From Clostridia bacterium (GTDB lineage Bacteria > Bacillota > Clostridia > Christensenellales > UBA1242): a stretch of 8,011 nucleotides of DNA. This document shows positions 1-5,845 of this stretch, in pieces; the first letter of the stretch is position 1; each line of letters begins with the position of its first letter. The notes below the pieces were generated by a model that ran no database searches, was not told the DNA's origin, and was given only the letters and a program-made list of their open reading frames with translations. The position numbers and the translations under genes were made by a program. Where the stretch lies: NCBI GenBank assembly GCA_028702545.1, contig JAQVOQ010000047.1, positions 1-8,011 on the forward strand. Direction: 5' to 3'.

Positions 1-1343
1 TGATAATCAATGTTTTGCCATTGAATTAAAGCTATACCTCCTTCGCTTGCATTAAAATTTGCTCTATTACATATATAACCGCTGATAAATTTTTTATCTA
101 TAATGTGTTGAGATTTCCAGTATTTTATTGGAGAGAATAAAATATAACTATCACTTGGTTGTGTTAAAAAATATTTAAAAGCACTCCATATAAATAAATT
201 TTCAGAGGCTCTATTAACATTCTTTGTTTTAAATTTTTCTTTAGCCATCTCTTTATAAAGATATTTATCCTTTATTTTAAATGTTGGTTTTCCTTGACTT
301 GCTCCGGCTTGAGGCTCTACAAATGGAGGGTTTTCTAACATAATTATAGTCATTTTTTTATCATTCAACCAACTTGCTAATTCTTTACTCTGTTTTTCAT
401 ATAAACTATTAAAACAAACAGTTTGTTTAGAATTAAAACAAAAGTTATAAAACTCTTCGCTTAATGCATCTCCATCAGTTAAAAGTCCTTTATTAAAGTC
501 CATATGTTGCCTAGTAGGTGGAATTATCATCTTTACTCTTTCATCATACAACCCTTTTAATGTTGTCCACTCAGTGTAGTCATAAGTATTTAAAACACAA
601 TGTGCCAATTCTTCAGAATGCAAAAATCTTTCAAGATTTCCTGTGCCCGCACAGCGATCTAAAATAATATAATCGTTACCTTTAGGAACTTTTTTTATGG
701 CATTTCTAACCATTTCTGTTGCAATTTTAACATATTGCTCGGGAGTAAAAAATGCACCCAATTGTTTTTTTAATAAATATGGTCCCAACATATTCATATT
801 AAAATGAAGCCAGCCTATAGTAAATTTATCATTATTTTCAGTTTGTATTTGTAAATCCCAATCAAAAGGAATTATATTCAGAAATTTTGGATTGATAAAT
901 TCATTTTTTACATCTTGTTTATTTTTTATATATTTAGAGTGATCGTTACATAGTTTGTTATTATATGCTACGATGGAATATTCATCAATCCAACCTTTTA
1001 TTACATCATCTTGACTTAAAAAATCTTTTAAAAAATCAGAAGGTTTATCCCAATCTTTCCATTCAATTGATTTATTTGTTTCATTATCAATTTTAACATA
1101 TTTATGTTCATTTATAGAAATTAGGTAACTGAATTTTGGCAAAGGCAATGCACAGCTATTATATGATTTAACATATCTAGCAACTTGTTCCTTATGCTTT
1201 TTCATATCAGTAAAAACAAGTTTGAATTCTATCAAATTACCTTTATATCTGCCATCAGTATTTAACTCATAATCTGGTTCTAGCCCTATTTCTTTCCAAA
1301 AATCAATCATTCCTTGTATTTCGCTATTATAATAAGATAACAT
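1..1343 (-). CDS. Type IIG-like restriction endonuclease/N6-adenine DNA methyltransferase (3' end beyond window)
   Basis: Probable bifunctional restriction-modification protein that methylates adenine in DNA and may cleave unmodified DNA. I translated 447 uninterrupted codons on the minus strand; the frame is still open at base 1, so the C-terminus (usually the target-recognition region) is missing. Residues 23-41 fit a PD-(D/E)XK nuclease core (P23-D24, then E39-F40-K41; D30 is an alternative acidic residue). Methyltransferase motifs follow in order: GAFFTP at 196-201, the SAM-binding motif LDRCAGTGN at 228-236, and the catalytic NPPF at 338-341. This order (motif X, I, IV) is that of the gamma-class/Eco57I-like N6-adenine enzymes. 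The ATG at 1343 is preferred because GGAG at 1350-1353 sits 6 bases before it; an in-frame ATG at 1355 has no such site. The methyltransferase call is strong. The nuclease call is inferred from one motif. A solitary methyltransferase or a PglX-like enzyme is possible. Confidence 0.85.
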   Translation of the reverse strand, partial: MLSYYNSEIQGMIDFWKEIGLEPDYELNTDGRYKGNLIEFKLVFTDMKKHKEQVARYVKSYNSCALPLPKFSYLISINEHKYVKIDNETNKSIEWKDWDKPSDFLKDFLSQDDVIKGWIDEYSIVAYNNKLCNDHSKYIKNKQDVKNEFINPKFLNIIPFDWDLQIQTENNDKFTIGWLHFNMNMLGPYLLKKQLGAFFTPEQYVKIATEMVRNAIKKVPKGNDYIILDRCAGTGNLERFLHSEELAHCVLNTYDYTEWTTLKGLYDERVKMIIPPTRQHMDFNKGLLTDGDALSEEFYNFCFNSKQTVCFNSLYEKQSKELASWLNDKKMTIIMLENPPFVEPQAGASQGKPTFKIKDKYLYKEMAKEKFKTKNVNRASENLFIWSAFKYFLTQPSDSYILFSPIKYWKSQHIIDKKFISGYICNRANFNASEGGIALIQWQNIDY

Positions 1344-1418
1344 AATTTTCTCCATTAGTCTTTTTAAAATATTTTTTGTTTATCAATTAACATAATCAAC
1401 AAAACTTTAAATCTATTA

Positions 1419-1447
1419 ATTGTATCATGAATATAATAAAAGCACAA
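1419..1447 (-). promoter_or_regulatory. Promoter of the restriction-modification gene
   Basis: Read on the minus strand, TTGTGC (1442-1447) is followed after exactly 17 bases by TACAAT (1419-1424). The -10 element is preceded by TG at the extended -10 position. Transcription would start near 1412, giving a leader of about 70 bases before the ATG. The -35 matches the consensus at 3 to 4 positions only, so the extended -10 probably matters. Confidence 0.6.
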
Positions 1448-1482
1448 TTGCTTAGATAATTTATATAATAATTAGTTAATAA

Positions 1483-1498
1483 TATTAAAATTTTAATA
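1483..1498. repeat. 16-bp perfect palindrome made only of A and T
   Basis: TATTAAAATTTTAATA is its own reverse complement. It lies between the leftward restriction-modification gene and the rightward small membrane gene, roughly 35 bases upstream of the former's -35. It could be a regulator site, but in such A+T-rich DNA a palindrome of this kind may arise by chance. Confidence 0.35.
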
Positions 1499-1572
1499 AC
1501 TTATGCGTTATAATTTATGTTTATTTCAGCGTATTTATTATTAAAATAATTTATTTATTATTGCAGTGGCTG

Positions 1573-1581
1573 TGATATAAT
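1573..1581 (+). promoter_or_regulatory. Extended -10 promoter of the small membrane protein gene
   Basis: TGATATAAT is a perfect extended -10 (TG-N-TATAAT) placed 30 bases before the ATG at 1612, so the leader is very short. No good -35 is found 16-18 bases upstream, which is compatible with an extended -10 promoter. Confidence 0.55.
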
Positions 1582-1611
1582 TATTATCGTAATAGCAAGG
1601 AGAAATTTGTT

Positions 1612-1839
1612 ATGGGTGATTTTACTTCTTTTTTAATAATTACTATCATTATGTTTGTTATAATTAGCATGCCTTTTATTGTATATATCGTTAAGCATGT
1701 AAAAAGTGTAAAGCATTCACAACGAGAAGAGGCAAAATTTTTAATTGAGGAAACAGAGGAAGAATTTACAGCACGAATTACCAAAGAGATAATTGAAAAG
1801 TACAAAAAAGATAAAAAGGAAAAAATCCTACGAAAGTAA
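1612..1839 (+). CDS. Small single-pass membrane protein with charged helical tail, function unknown
   Basis: A 75-residue protein that I do not recognise. Residues 6-27 are continuously hydrophobic (FLIITIIMFVIISMPFIVYI) and form one membrane segment. From residue 28 onward the chain is rich in Lys, Glu and Arg and predicted to be helical (HVKSVKHSQREEAKF, then EETEEEF and KYKKDKKEK). This suggests an N-terminal anchor with a cytoplasmic amphipathic or coiled-coil tail. AAGGAG at 1598-1603 lies 8 bases before the ATG. Its own extended -10 promoter and a terminator overlapping the stop codon make it a stand-alone transcription unit, which argues that it is a real gene rather than a chance frame. 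The opposite-strand frame over the same bases lacks these signals. No enzymatic motif is visible. Confidence 0.7.
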   Translation: MGDFTSFLIITIIMFVIISMPFIVYIVKHVKSVKHSQREEAKFLIEETEEEFTARITKEIIEKYKKDKKEKILRK

Positions 1840-1848
1840 GATTTTTTT
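1821..1848 (+). terminator. Rho-independent terminator overlapping the stop codon of the small membrane gene
   Basis: AAAAATC and TAC at 1821-1831 pair with GTA and GATTTTT at 1836-1846 around a GAAA tetraloop (1832-1835), with one internal C/A mismatch. A run of Ts follows to 1848. The TAA stop codon (1837-1839) lies in the 3' arm, so the terminator is built into the end of the reading frame. Confidence 0.65.
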
Positions 1849-1948
1849 ATTACCGCAAATTAGTCATTTATTGTACTAATTAATAAAAAAAATAAAAAAA
1901 ACAGGTATAGATGAAGTAGAAGTATAATAAAACGAAATATATAAAATA

Positions 1949-1972
1949 GCACTCCATTTAAGAGTGTTTTTT
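1949..1972 (+). terminator. Short hairpin with T-run upstream of the ABC-F gene
   Basis: CACTC (1950-1954) pairs with GAGTG (1962-1966), extended by a G-T pair, around a 7-base loop, and TTTTTT follows at 1967-1972. This has the form of a weak terminator. It lies about 50 bases before the ABC-F start region's promoter, so it probably catches read-through from the left. No convincing promoter lies just in front of it that would make it an attenuator, although TATAAT occurs at 1923-1928 without a -35. Confidence 0.45.
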
Positions 1973-1996
1973 ATTGCACGATTTGCTATGTTACTG

Positions 1997-2025
1997 TTTA
2001 CCAAACTCTTTTTTTGTGTTATAAT
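1997..2025 (+). promoter_or_regulatory. Promoter of the ABC-F gene
   Basis: TTTACC (1997-2002) and a perfect TATAAT (2020-2025) are spaced by 17 bases, and TG stands at the extended -10 position (2017-2018). The start of transcription would be near 2032, leaving a leader of about 28 bases. That is too short for the leader-peptide attenuators found before many antibiotic-resistance ABC-F genes. Confidence 0.65.
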
Positions 2026-2059
2026 CTTGTGGAATTAGAAAAAGGACGGACAAAAATTA

Positions 2060-3646
2060 ATGTTAAGCGTAAATAATTTAAGAATACAATTTGGTAAAAG
2101 AGTGCTTTTTGAGGATGTAAACCTTAGTTTTACCAAAGGCAACTGTTACGGAGTGATAGGTGCTAATGGTGCTGGCAAATCAACATTTTTAAAAGTAATC
2201 TCAGGCGAACTTGAACCACAAAAAGGCGAAGTTGTTTTGGATAAAAAGTTAAGAATGTCAATTCTATCACAAGACCAAAATAAGTTTGATAACGAAACAG
2301 TTTTAAGGACTGTTTTGCTTGGACATAAACGCTTAATTGAAATTATGGATGAAAAAGAAGTTTATTATTCTAAGCCCGACTTTAACGATGAGGACGGTTT
2401 AAAACTAGCTGACCTTGAAGACGAGTTTGTGCAAATGGACGGCTGGGAAGCAGAAAGCAACGCTCAAATGCTGTTAAACGGCATTGGAGTAACTAGCGAA
2501 TATCACGAAATGGTTATGAGGGATATTGACCCAACACAAAAAGTAAAAGTGTTACTAGCTCAAGCTTTATTTGGTAATCCCGACTTATTGATTTTAGATG
2601 AGCCTACAAACAACTTGGAAATTAACACTGTTCGCTGGCTAGAAAAATTTTTGTTAAACTTTGAAAATACAGTTATTGTAGTTTCACATAACCGTCACTT
2701 TATGAACAAAGTTTGTACTCATATTTGCGATATTGATTATGGCAAAATCAACATATTTTTAGGAAATTACGACTTCTGGTACGAAACTAGCCAATTATTA
2801 TTAAAACAAAGCAGGGAAGTTAACAAAAAATCAGAAACAAGAGCTGCTGAATTAAAAGAGTTTATTGCAAGATTCTCGGCAAATGCATCTAAGAGCAAAC
2901 AAGCAACTGCAAGAAAAAAAGAATTAGAAAAATTAACGCTATCCGATATTAAGCCATCTACAAGAAAATACCCTTTTATTGATTTTAAACCGGATAGAAT
3001 GGCTGGAAATGACATTTTAATAGTTGAAAATTTAACTAAAGAAGGTTTTTTTGAAGATGTAAGTTTTAGAGTAAATAAAGGTGATAAAATTGCGTTTGTT
3101 GCAAAAAACAGTTTGCAAACAACAATGCTATTTGATATTTTAGCGGGTGAGGTAAAAGCCGATAGCGGAACTATTACTATTGGTAAAACAATAACAAAAG
3201 CTTATATGCCTGAAAACAACGAAAAGTATTTTAAAGGCGTTGAACTTAATCTTGTTGACTGGTTAAAACAATATTCAAAAGATGATTATGAACAGTTTAT
3301 TAGAGGCTGGCTTGGCAGAATGTTGTTTTCTGGCGATGAGGCATTGAAGAAAGCGAGCATAATATCAGGCGGCGAAAAGGTGCGCTGTATGTTAGCTAAA
3401 ACTATGCTTACAGGTGCTAACCTTATAATCTTAGATGAACCAACCAATCACTTAGACTTAGAGAGCATATCAGCTCTAAACAAGGGAATGATTAGTTATT
3501 CGGGCAACTTATTGTTTGCTTCTCACGATCAGGAGATTGTAAACTCAACTGCTAACAGAATTATAGAAATTTTAGATAAAGGCACAATAGATAAAATGAT
3601 GACTTATGATGAATATCTTGATTTTATAGAAAATTTAAAAAAGTAA
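2060..3646 (+). CDS. ykpA: ABC-F ribosome-associated ATPase, YbiT/YkpA type
   Basis: A 528-residue soluble protein with two ABC ATPase domains and no membrane segment, the ABC-F plan. These proteins bind the ribosomal E site and act on translation. Domain 1 has Walker A GANGAGKST (34-42), Walker B LLILDEP (176-182, E181) and H-loop H210. The linker at about 243-315 (with RFSANASKSKQAT) is the region that reaches toward P-site tRNA. Domain 2 has signature ISGGE (435-439), Walker B with E460 and H489. Its Walker A position (348-356, AKNSLQTTM) lacks the Lys and glycines, and domain 1 has DPTQK (157-161) instead of LSGGQ. Thus one composite ATP site is consensus and the other degenerate in both halves. 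From memory, Bacillus YkpA shows the same domain-2 loss, so I read this as a family trait. Length equals that of YbiT (about 530). AAAGGA at 2041-2046 is the ribosome binding site, rather distant from the ATG. A housekeeping role is likelier than drug resistance. Confidence 0.92.
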   Translation: MLSVNNLRIQFGKRVLFEDVNLSFTKGNCYGVIGANGAGKSTFLKVISGELEPQKGEVVLDKKLRMSILSQDQNKFDNETVLRTVLLGHKRLIEIMDEKEVYYSKPDFNDEDGLKLADLEDEFVQMDGWEAESNAQMLLNGIGVTSEYHEMVMRDIDPTQKVKVLLAQALFGNPDLLILDEPTNNLEINTVRWLEKFLLNFENTVIVVSHNRHFMNKVCTHICDIDYGKINIFLGNYDFWYETSQLLLKQSREVNKKSETRAAELKEFIARFSANASKSKQATARKKELEKLTLSDIKPSTRKYPFIDFKPDRMAGNDILIVENLTKEGFFEDVSFRVNKGDKIAFVAKNSLQTTMLFDILAGEVKADSGTITIGKTITKAYMPENNEKYFKGVELNLVDWLKQYSKDDYEQFIRGWLGRMLFSGDEALKKASIISGGEKVRCMLAKTMLTGANLIILDEPTNHLDLESISALNKGMISYSGNLLFASHDQEIVNSTANRIIEILDKGTIDKMMTYDEYLDFIENLKK

Positions 3647-3676
3647 TTATATAAGAATAAACAAATCAATAAAAAC

Positions 3677-3705
3677 AAAAAACACGCTATTTTGGCGTGT
3701 TTTTT
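3677..3705 (+). terminator. Rho-independent terminator of the ABC-F gene
   Basis: A perfect 11-bp stem (AAAAAACACGC at 3677-3687 with its complement at 3695-3705) encloses a 7-base loop, and the 3' arm ends in a T-run. The A-run on the left could also let it work on the opposite strand. It separates the ABC-F gene from the secretion operon. Confidence 0.9.
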
Positions 3706-3811
3706 GCGGAAACTTGTCACATATTTTTTCATATATTAAGTTTAAGTGTTAATATCTGCTAATTTAAAAGCATATTTTATTACTATGTAATTTTTTTTAA
3801 AGGAGAATATT

Positions 3812-4336
3812 ATGAAAAAAAAGTTTTTAATTGTCGCTCTTATTTTGTTTATGTTTTGTGTTTCTGGCACAGCGTATGCGTACTGGGATCAAACTGTTGT
3901 TAACCAAAACAGCACAGTAATTGATATCGGAATTGGTGCAATACTTGAAGTTGATGTAACTGTAACACCAGAAGAGGGTAATCGTTTAGTTCCAGTCGGT
4001 GCTTTTAAGGGTGAAGGAGATGTGGATGAAGTGTTCTTTACCTATACTGTTAACTTGAATAAGATAGGTCAAGTTTTAGTAACTGCAAAAAATGTTATGA
4101 TTGATGGAGATTATCTTAACAATAGTTTAGTGCTAATTGATGTTTATGCCACTACTCCAAATGTCGTGCCAAGCGATACAGCAACATTTACGCTTGTTGA
4201 TAATGGAAGCGAAGAATATGAAGCAGAAGTTAATGTTAGAGTTATGATATCTATGCCTGCAGATGAAGCTCAATATAATATGATTGCAGGAAAAACCATA
4301 ACCTTTGTTTTAGAATTTAGTGCAGAAGAAGTTTAA
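3812..4336 (+). CDS. TasA/CalY-like exported protein with SipW-type signal peptide
   Basis: A 174-residue protein that begins with a Lys-rich start and a hydrophobic core (KKKFLIVALILFMFCVSG, residues 2-19), then TAYAYWDQTV. The likely cut is after A23, and the aromatic YW after the AYA site resembles the SipW-dependent signal peptides of TasA and camelysin. The mature part (about 150 residues) is rich in Val, Thr and Ile with alternating beta-strand patterns, no Cys, and an acidic C-terminus (AEEV), fitting a small beta-sandwich surface or fibre subunit. I see no protease motif. AAAGGAG at 3799-3805 lies 6 bases before the ATG, a near-ideal site implying strong translation. It is the first gene of the operon and is followed 42 bases later by the signal peptidase. 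TTGTCA at 3714-3719 may be a -35, but no well-spaced -10 is obvious. The family assignment rests on signal peptide, size and neighbour, not on clear mature-domain identity. Confidence 0.8.
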   Translation: MKKKFLIVALILFMFCVSGTAYAYWDQTVVNQNSTVIDIGIGAILEVDVTVTPEEGNRLVPVGAFKGEGDVDEVFFTYTVNLNKIGQVLVTAKNVMIDGDYLNNSLVLIDVYATTPNVVPSDTATFTLVDNGSEEYEAEVNVRVMISMPADEAQYNMIAGKTITFVLEFSAEEV

Positions 4337-4357
4337 CAAATTTTGTTAACTTCTTCT
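4324..4357 (+). repeat. Intercistronic hairpin between the exported protein and the signal peptidase
   Basis: AGAAGAAGTT (4324-4333) pairs fully with AACTTCTTCT (4348-4357). After one bulged T, AACA pairs with TGTT, leaving a tiny loop, so about 14 pairs form. The TAA stop codon (4334-4336) lies inside. No T-run follows, so this is not a standard terminator. It more likely protects or processes the upstream mRNA, or causes partial termination, so that the structural protein is made in excess over the peptidase. Confidence 0.75.
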
Positions 4358-4378
4358 AAAATAAAGGGAAAGTGATAT

Positions 4379-4948
4379 ATGCAGGATGTTCAAGAGATAA
4401 ATGTTTTGAAATTAATAAATATTTTTAAAAAAATTATTGGTTTTTTAATCTTTGTTTTTTGCACGGCTGCAATATGTCATGTTTTATATAATTGCTTGCC
4501 AATCTTTTCGAACTACGAGCGATTTGTTATTATGTCCGACAGTATGAGTCCTACTATTAAAGTGGGAGATGTTGTAACAATTAATAAAAAAATTTTATTA
4601 TCTGAGTTAAAAGTAGGCGATATCATTGCTTTTTATCAAGATGTTAATTTTGACGAAGAAGATGAAATAATTGTGCATTATATTGCCGATATTGACTTAA
4701 ATGAGCAAGATGAGTTTGTTTTTTTAACAAGAAGAAAAAATGCGATAAACCCTTCTTCTTGGGATAGTTGGCAATTAAAAGAAAATGATATTATCGGTAA
4801 ATATGTCCGCAATGTTCCGTTAATAGGTAAATTTTTGCTATTTTTAAGTTCAAGTTTTGGAAAATTCGTAATAATATTTAATGCCATTGTTTTGTATATA
4901 ATTATTAAATTAATTGATGAGGACATAAAAAAAGAAAGTAAACAATAG
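4379..4948 (+). CDS. sipW: Signal peptidase I, ER/SipW type
   Basis: A 189-residue membrane protease that removes signal peptides outside the cytoplasmic membrane. Residues 17-42 form an N-terminal membrane helix and 160-179 (GKFVIIFNAIVLYIIIKLI) a C-terminal one, a two-helix layout typical of ER/SipW-type enzymes. The catalytic Ser is S55 in SDSMSPTI (53-60), followed by KVGDVV. The usual bacterial Lys is replaced by a His, H100 in IIVHYIAD, giving the Ser-His pair of the SipW and ER class. The later conserved box, normally GD-N-N-x-D, reads here as RKNAINPSSWDSW (119-131): the GD is lost and only D129 could serve as the acidic residue. IIGKYV (138-143) is typical of the family end. AAAGGG at 4363-4368 precedes the ATG by 10 bases. 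It sits between two genes with matching signal peptides, which are its likely substrates. Confidence 0.88.
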   Translation: MQDVQEINVLKLINIFKKIIGFLIFVFCTAAICHVLYNCLPIFSNYERFVIMSDSMSPTIKVGDVVTINKKILLSELKVGDIIAFYQDVNFDEEDEIIVHYIADIDLNEQDEFVFLTRRKNAINPSSWDSWQLKENDIIGKYVRNVPLIGKFLLFLSSSFGKFVIIFNAIVLYIIIKLIDEDIKKESKQ

Positions 4949-4951
4949 GAG
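4947..4951 (+). promoter_or_regulatory. Ribosome binding site that fixes a TTG start
   Basis: AGGAG overlaps the TAG stop codon of the signal peptidase and lies 9 bases before the TTG at 4961. The nearby ATG at 4966 is out of frame and meets a stop two codons later, so TTG is the real start. This suggests translational coupling with lowered initiation. Confidence 0.75.
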
Positions 4952-4960
4952 ATAATTATT

Positions 4961-5620
4961 TTGAAATGCAAAAATAAGTTTAAATTTATAACTTTAATTT
5001 TTTTAGTTATTTTAATAAGTAACGTCTCTTATGGATATGCGTACTTTGATGATAAACTTGTTGATGAAAATGCTTTAATAATAATTGGAGATTGGCAATT
5101 AAATGAGCCAGAAAACGACTGTTTTACAAGTTTTGAAAATTTTGATAATATGCAATTGGGGCAGATAACCGAAAATATTGATGGCGAAGTTTGGCACCTT
5201 TTTAATGTTGTTAGTGGAAACACGGACTGTGATAAAAAAGTGGGTACAACTAGTGCAAGATGTGTTAATTTTGGATATTTAGAAAGTGACAAATATTTTG
5301 CAAACTTAGAACTCATATCGTTTTATATAGGTCTTGCTAATAATAGCGACAACAGAGGACTTCGCAAGTATAGTGTTGCAGTATCTAGCAACGGAATTAA
5401 TTGGACCAGTATTTTAAATAATCACACTAGCGTATCACAATTTGATTTTGTACAAATTGACATAAAGCAAATGCTGTTAAATGGACTTTGGCTTAATGAA
5501 GGATTTTTAGCTGATATTAGTACGCCGTTAAGAGTAAAAATAAGCTTTGATGGCAGCGCACCGAGCGGAAGTGAGAGGCTATATAATTTAGATGAATTAA
5601 CGATAAAGTGTAATGCATAG
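4961..5620 (+). CDS. Second exported protein with SipW-type signal peptide and beta-sandwich-like domain
   Basis: A 219-residue protein of unknown exact function, starting at TTG. Residues 1-8 are basic, 9-21 form a hydrophobic core ([13 protein letters not shown]), and YGYAYFDDK (24-32) gives a cut near A27 that again has aromatic residues around it, like the first gene of the operon. After a short link (IIGDW, 41-45), residues 55-216 read like the jelly-roll domains found in secreted and anchored bacterial proteins: FENFD near the start, [10 protein letters not shown] (92-101), [10 protein letters not shown] (119-128), then VSSNGINW (141-148) and a closing NLDELTI (209-215). Cys54, Cys90, Cys101 and Cys217 lie in the exported part, so disulfide bonds are possible. 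It shares no visible mature-domain identity with the first gene's product. No sorting LPxTG motif or second membrane segment is seen, so it is probably released or bound to the first protein. A minor fibre or anchor component is a guess. Confidence 0.75.
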   Translation: MKCKNKFKFITLIFLVILISNVSYGYAYFDDKLVDENALIIIGDWQLNEPENDCFTSFENFDNMQLGQITENIDGEVWHLFNVVSGNTDCDKKVGTTSARCVNFGYLESDKYFANLELISFYIGLANNSDNRGLRKYSVAVSSNGINWTSILNNHTSVSQFDFVQIDIKQMLLNGLWLNEGFLADISTPLRVKISFDGSAPSGSERLYNLDELTIKCNA

Positions 5621-5625
5621 TTTGT

Positions 5626-5654
5626 GCTTTTAGTCTTGAACTAAGACCAAAAGC
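5626..5654 (+). repeat. Hairpin at the junction between the secretion operon and the metK remnant
   Basis: GCTTTT and GTCTT (5626-5637) pair with AAGAC and AAAAGC (5643-5654) around a 5-base loop, with a single A/C mismatch. It starts 5 bases after the stop codon of the last operon gene. No T-run follows, so it is not a canonical terminator. One arm lies in metK-derived coding sequence. Confidence 0.6.
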
Positions 5655-5772
5655 GATCATAGAACATTTGCAATTAACCGAGCCTATTTTTACTCAAACG
5701 GCAGTTGGCGGGCATTTTGGCAAAAGTGAGTTTAGTTGGGAGAAGTTAGATAAAGTAGAAGAAATAAAATAA
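5626..5772 (+). pseudogene. metK: 3' remnant of S-adenosylmethionine synthetase (metK)
   Basis: This stretch reads as 48 codons without a stop, ending at TAA (5770-5772). The peptide contains [20 protein letters not shown], then [20 protein letters not shown] and EEIK. It matches the known C-terminal end of MetK, where RP-x-x-II, PIY-x-x-TA, GHFG and PWEKTDK-type blocks occur in this order and spacing. MetK makes SAM from methionine and ATP and is about 390 residues long, so only the last eighth is left and all ATP- and methionine-binding motifs are missing. There is no ATG, GTG or TTG near its start and an in-frame stop lies at 5611-5613. The frame differs from the gene before it, so it is not a fusion. 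It still stands directly before a strong terminator, probably the original one of metK. The intact reading frame suggests a recent truncation or duplication. Confidence 0.88.
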
Positions 5773-5800
5773 AAGATGAAAATAAATTAACATAAAAAAC

Positions 5801-5828
5801 AAAAAAACAGCGATTAAGCTGTTTTTTT
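5801..5828. terminator. Bidirectional rho-independent terminator between convergent genes
   Basis: AAAAAAACAGC (5801-5811) and its perfect complement (5818-5828) form an 11-bp stem with a 6-base loop. Runs of A on the left and T on the right let it work on both strands: for the metK remnant and operon from the left, and for the helicase gene (stop at 5846-5848) from the right. Confidence 0.88.
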
Positions 5829-5845
5829 ATGGTTTTATTTTAATA

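Noticed and set aside
1561..1566. TTGCAG as a -35 for the small membrane gene
   Set aside because: It is only 9 bases from the TATAAT at 1576, far too close for a sigma-70-type promoter.
1584..1805. Minus-strand open frame opposite the small membrane gene
   Set aside because: The plus-strand gene has promoter, ribosome binding site and terminator, while the minus frame has none of these.
1923..1972. Promoter plus attenuator leader controlling the ABC-F gene
   Set aside because: TATAAT at 1923-1928 has no -35, no leader peptide is present, and a better promoter follows the hairpin at 1997-2025.
2767..3015. Minus-strand open frame of 82 codons
   Set aside because: It lies wholly within the ABC-F gene, has no ribosome binding site or promoter, and its peptide has no recognisable motif.
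4678..5316. Two minus-strand open frames (4678-4971 and 5029-5316) across the signal peptidase and second exported protein genes
   Set aside because: They are shadows of well-supported plus-strand genes and carry no expression signals.
4961..5772. Secretion gene and metK remnant as one frameshifted fusion gene
   Set aside because: The secreted protein has a proper stop and a full domain, and the remnant is in another frame with an in-frame stop just before it. The two have unrelated functions.
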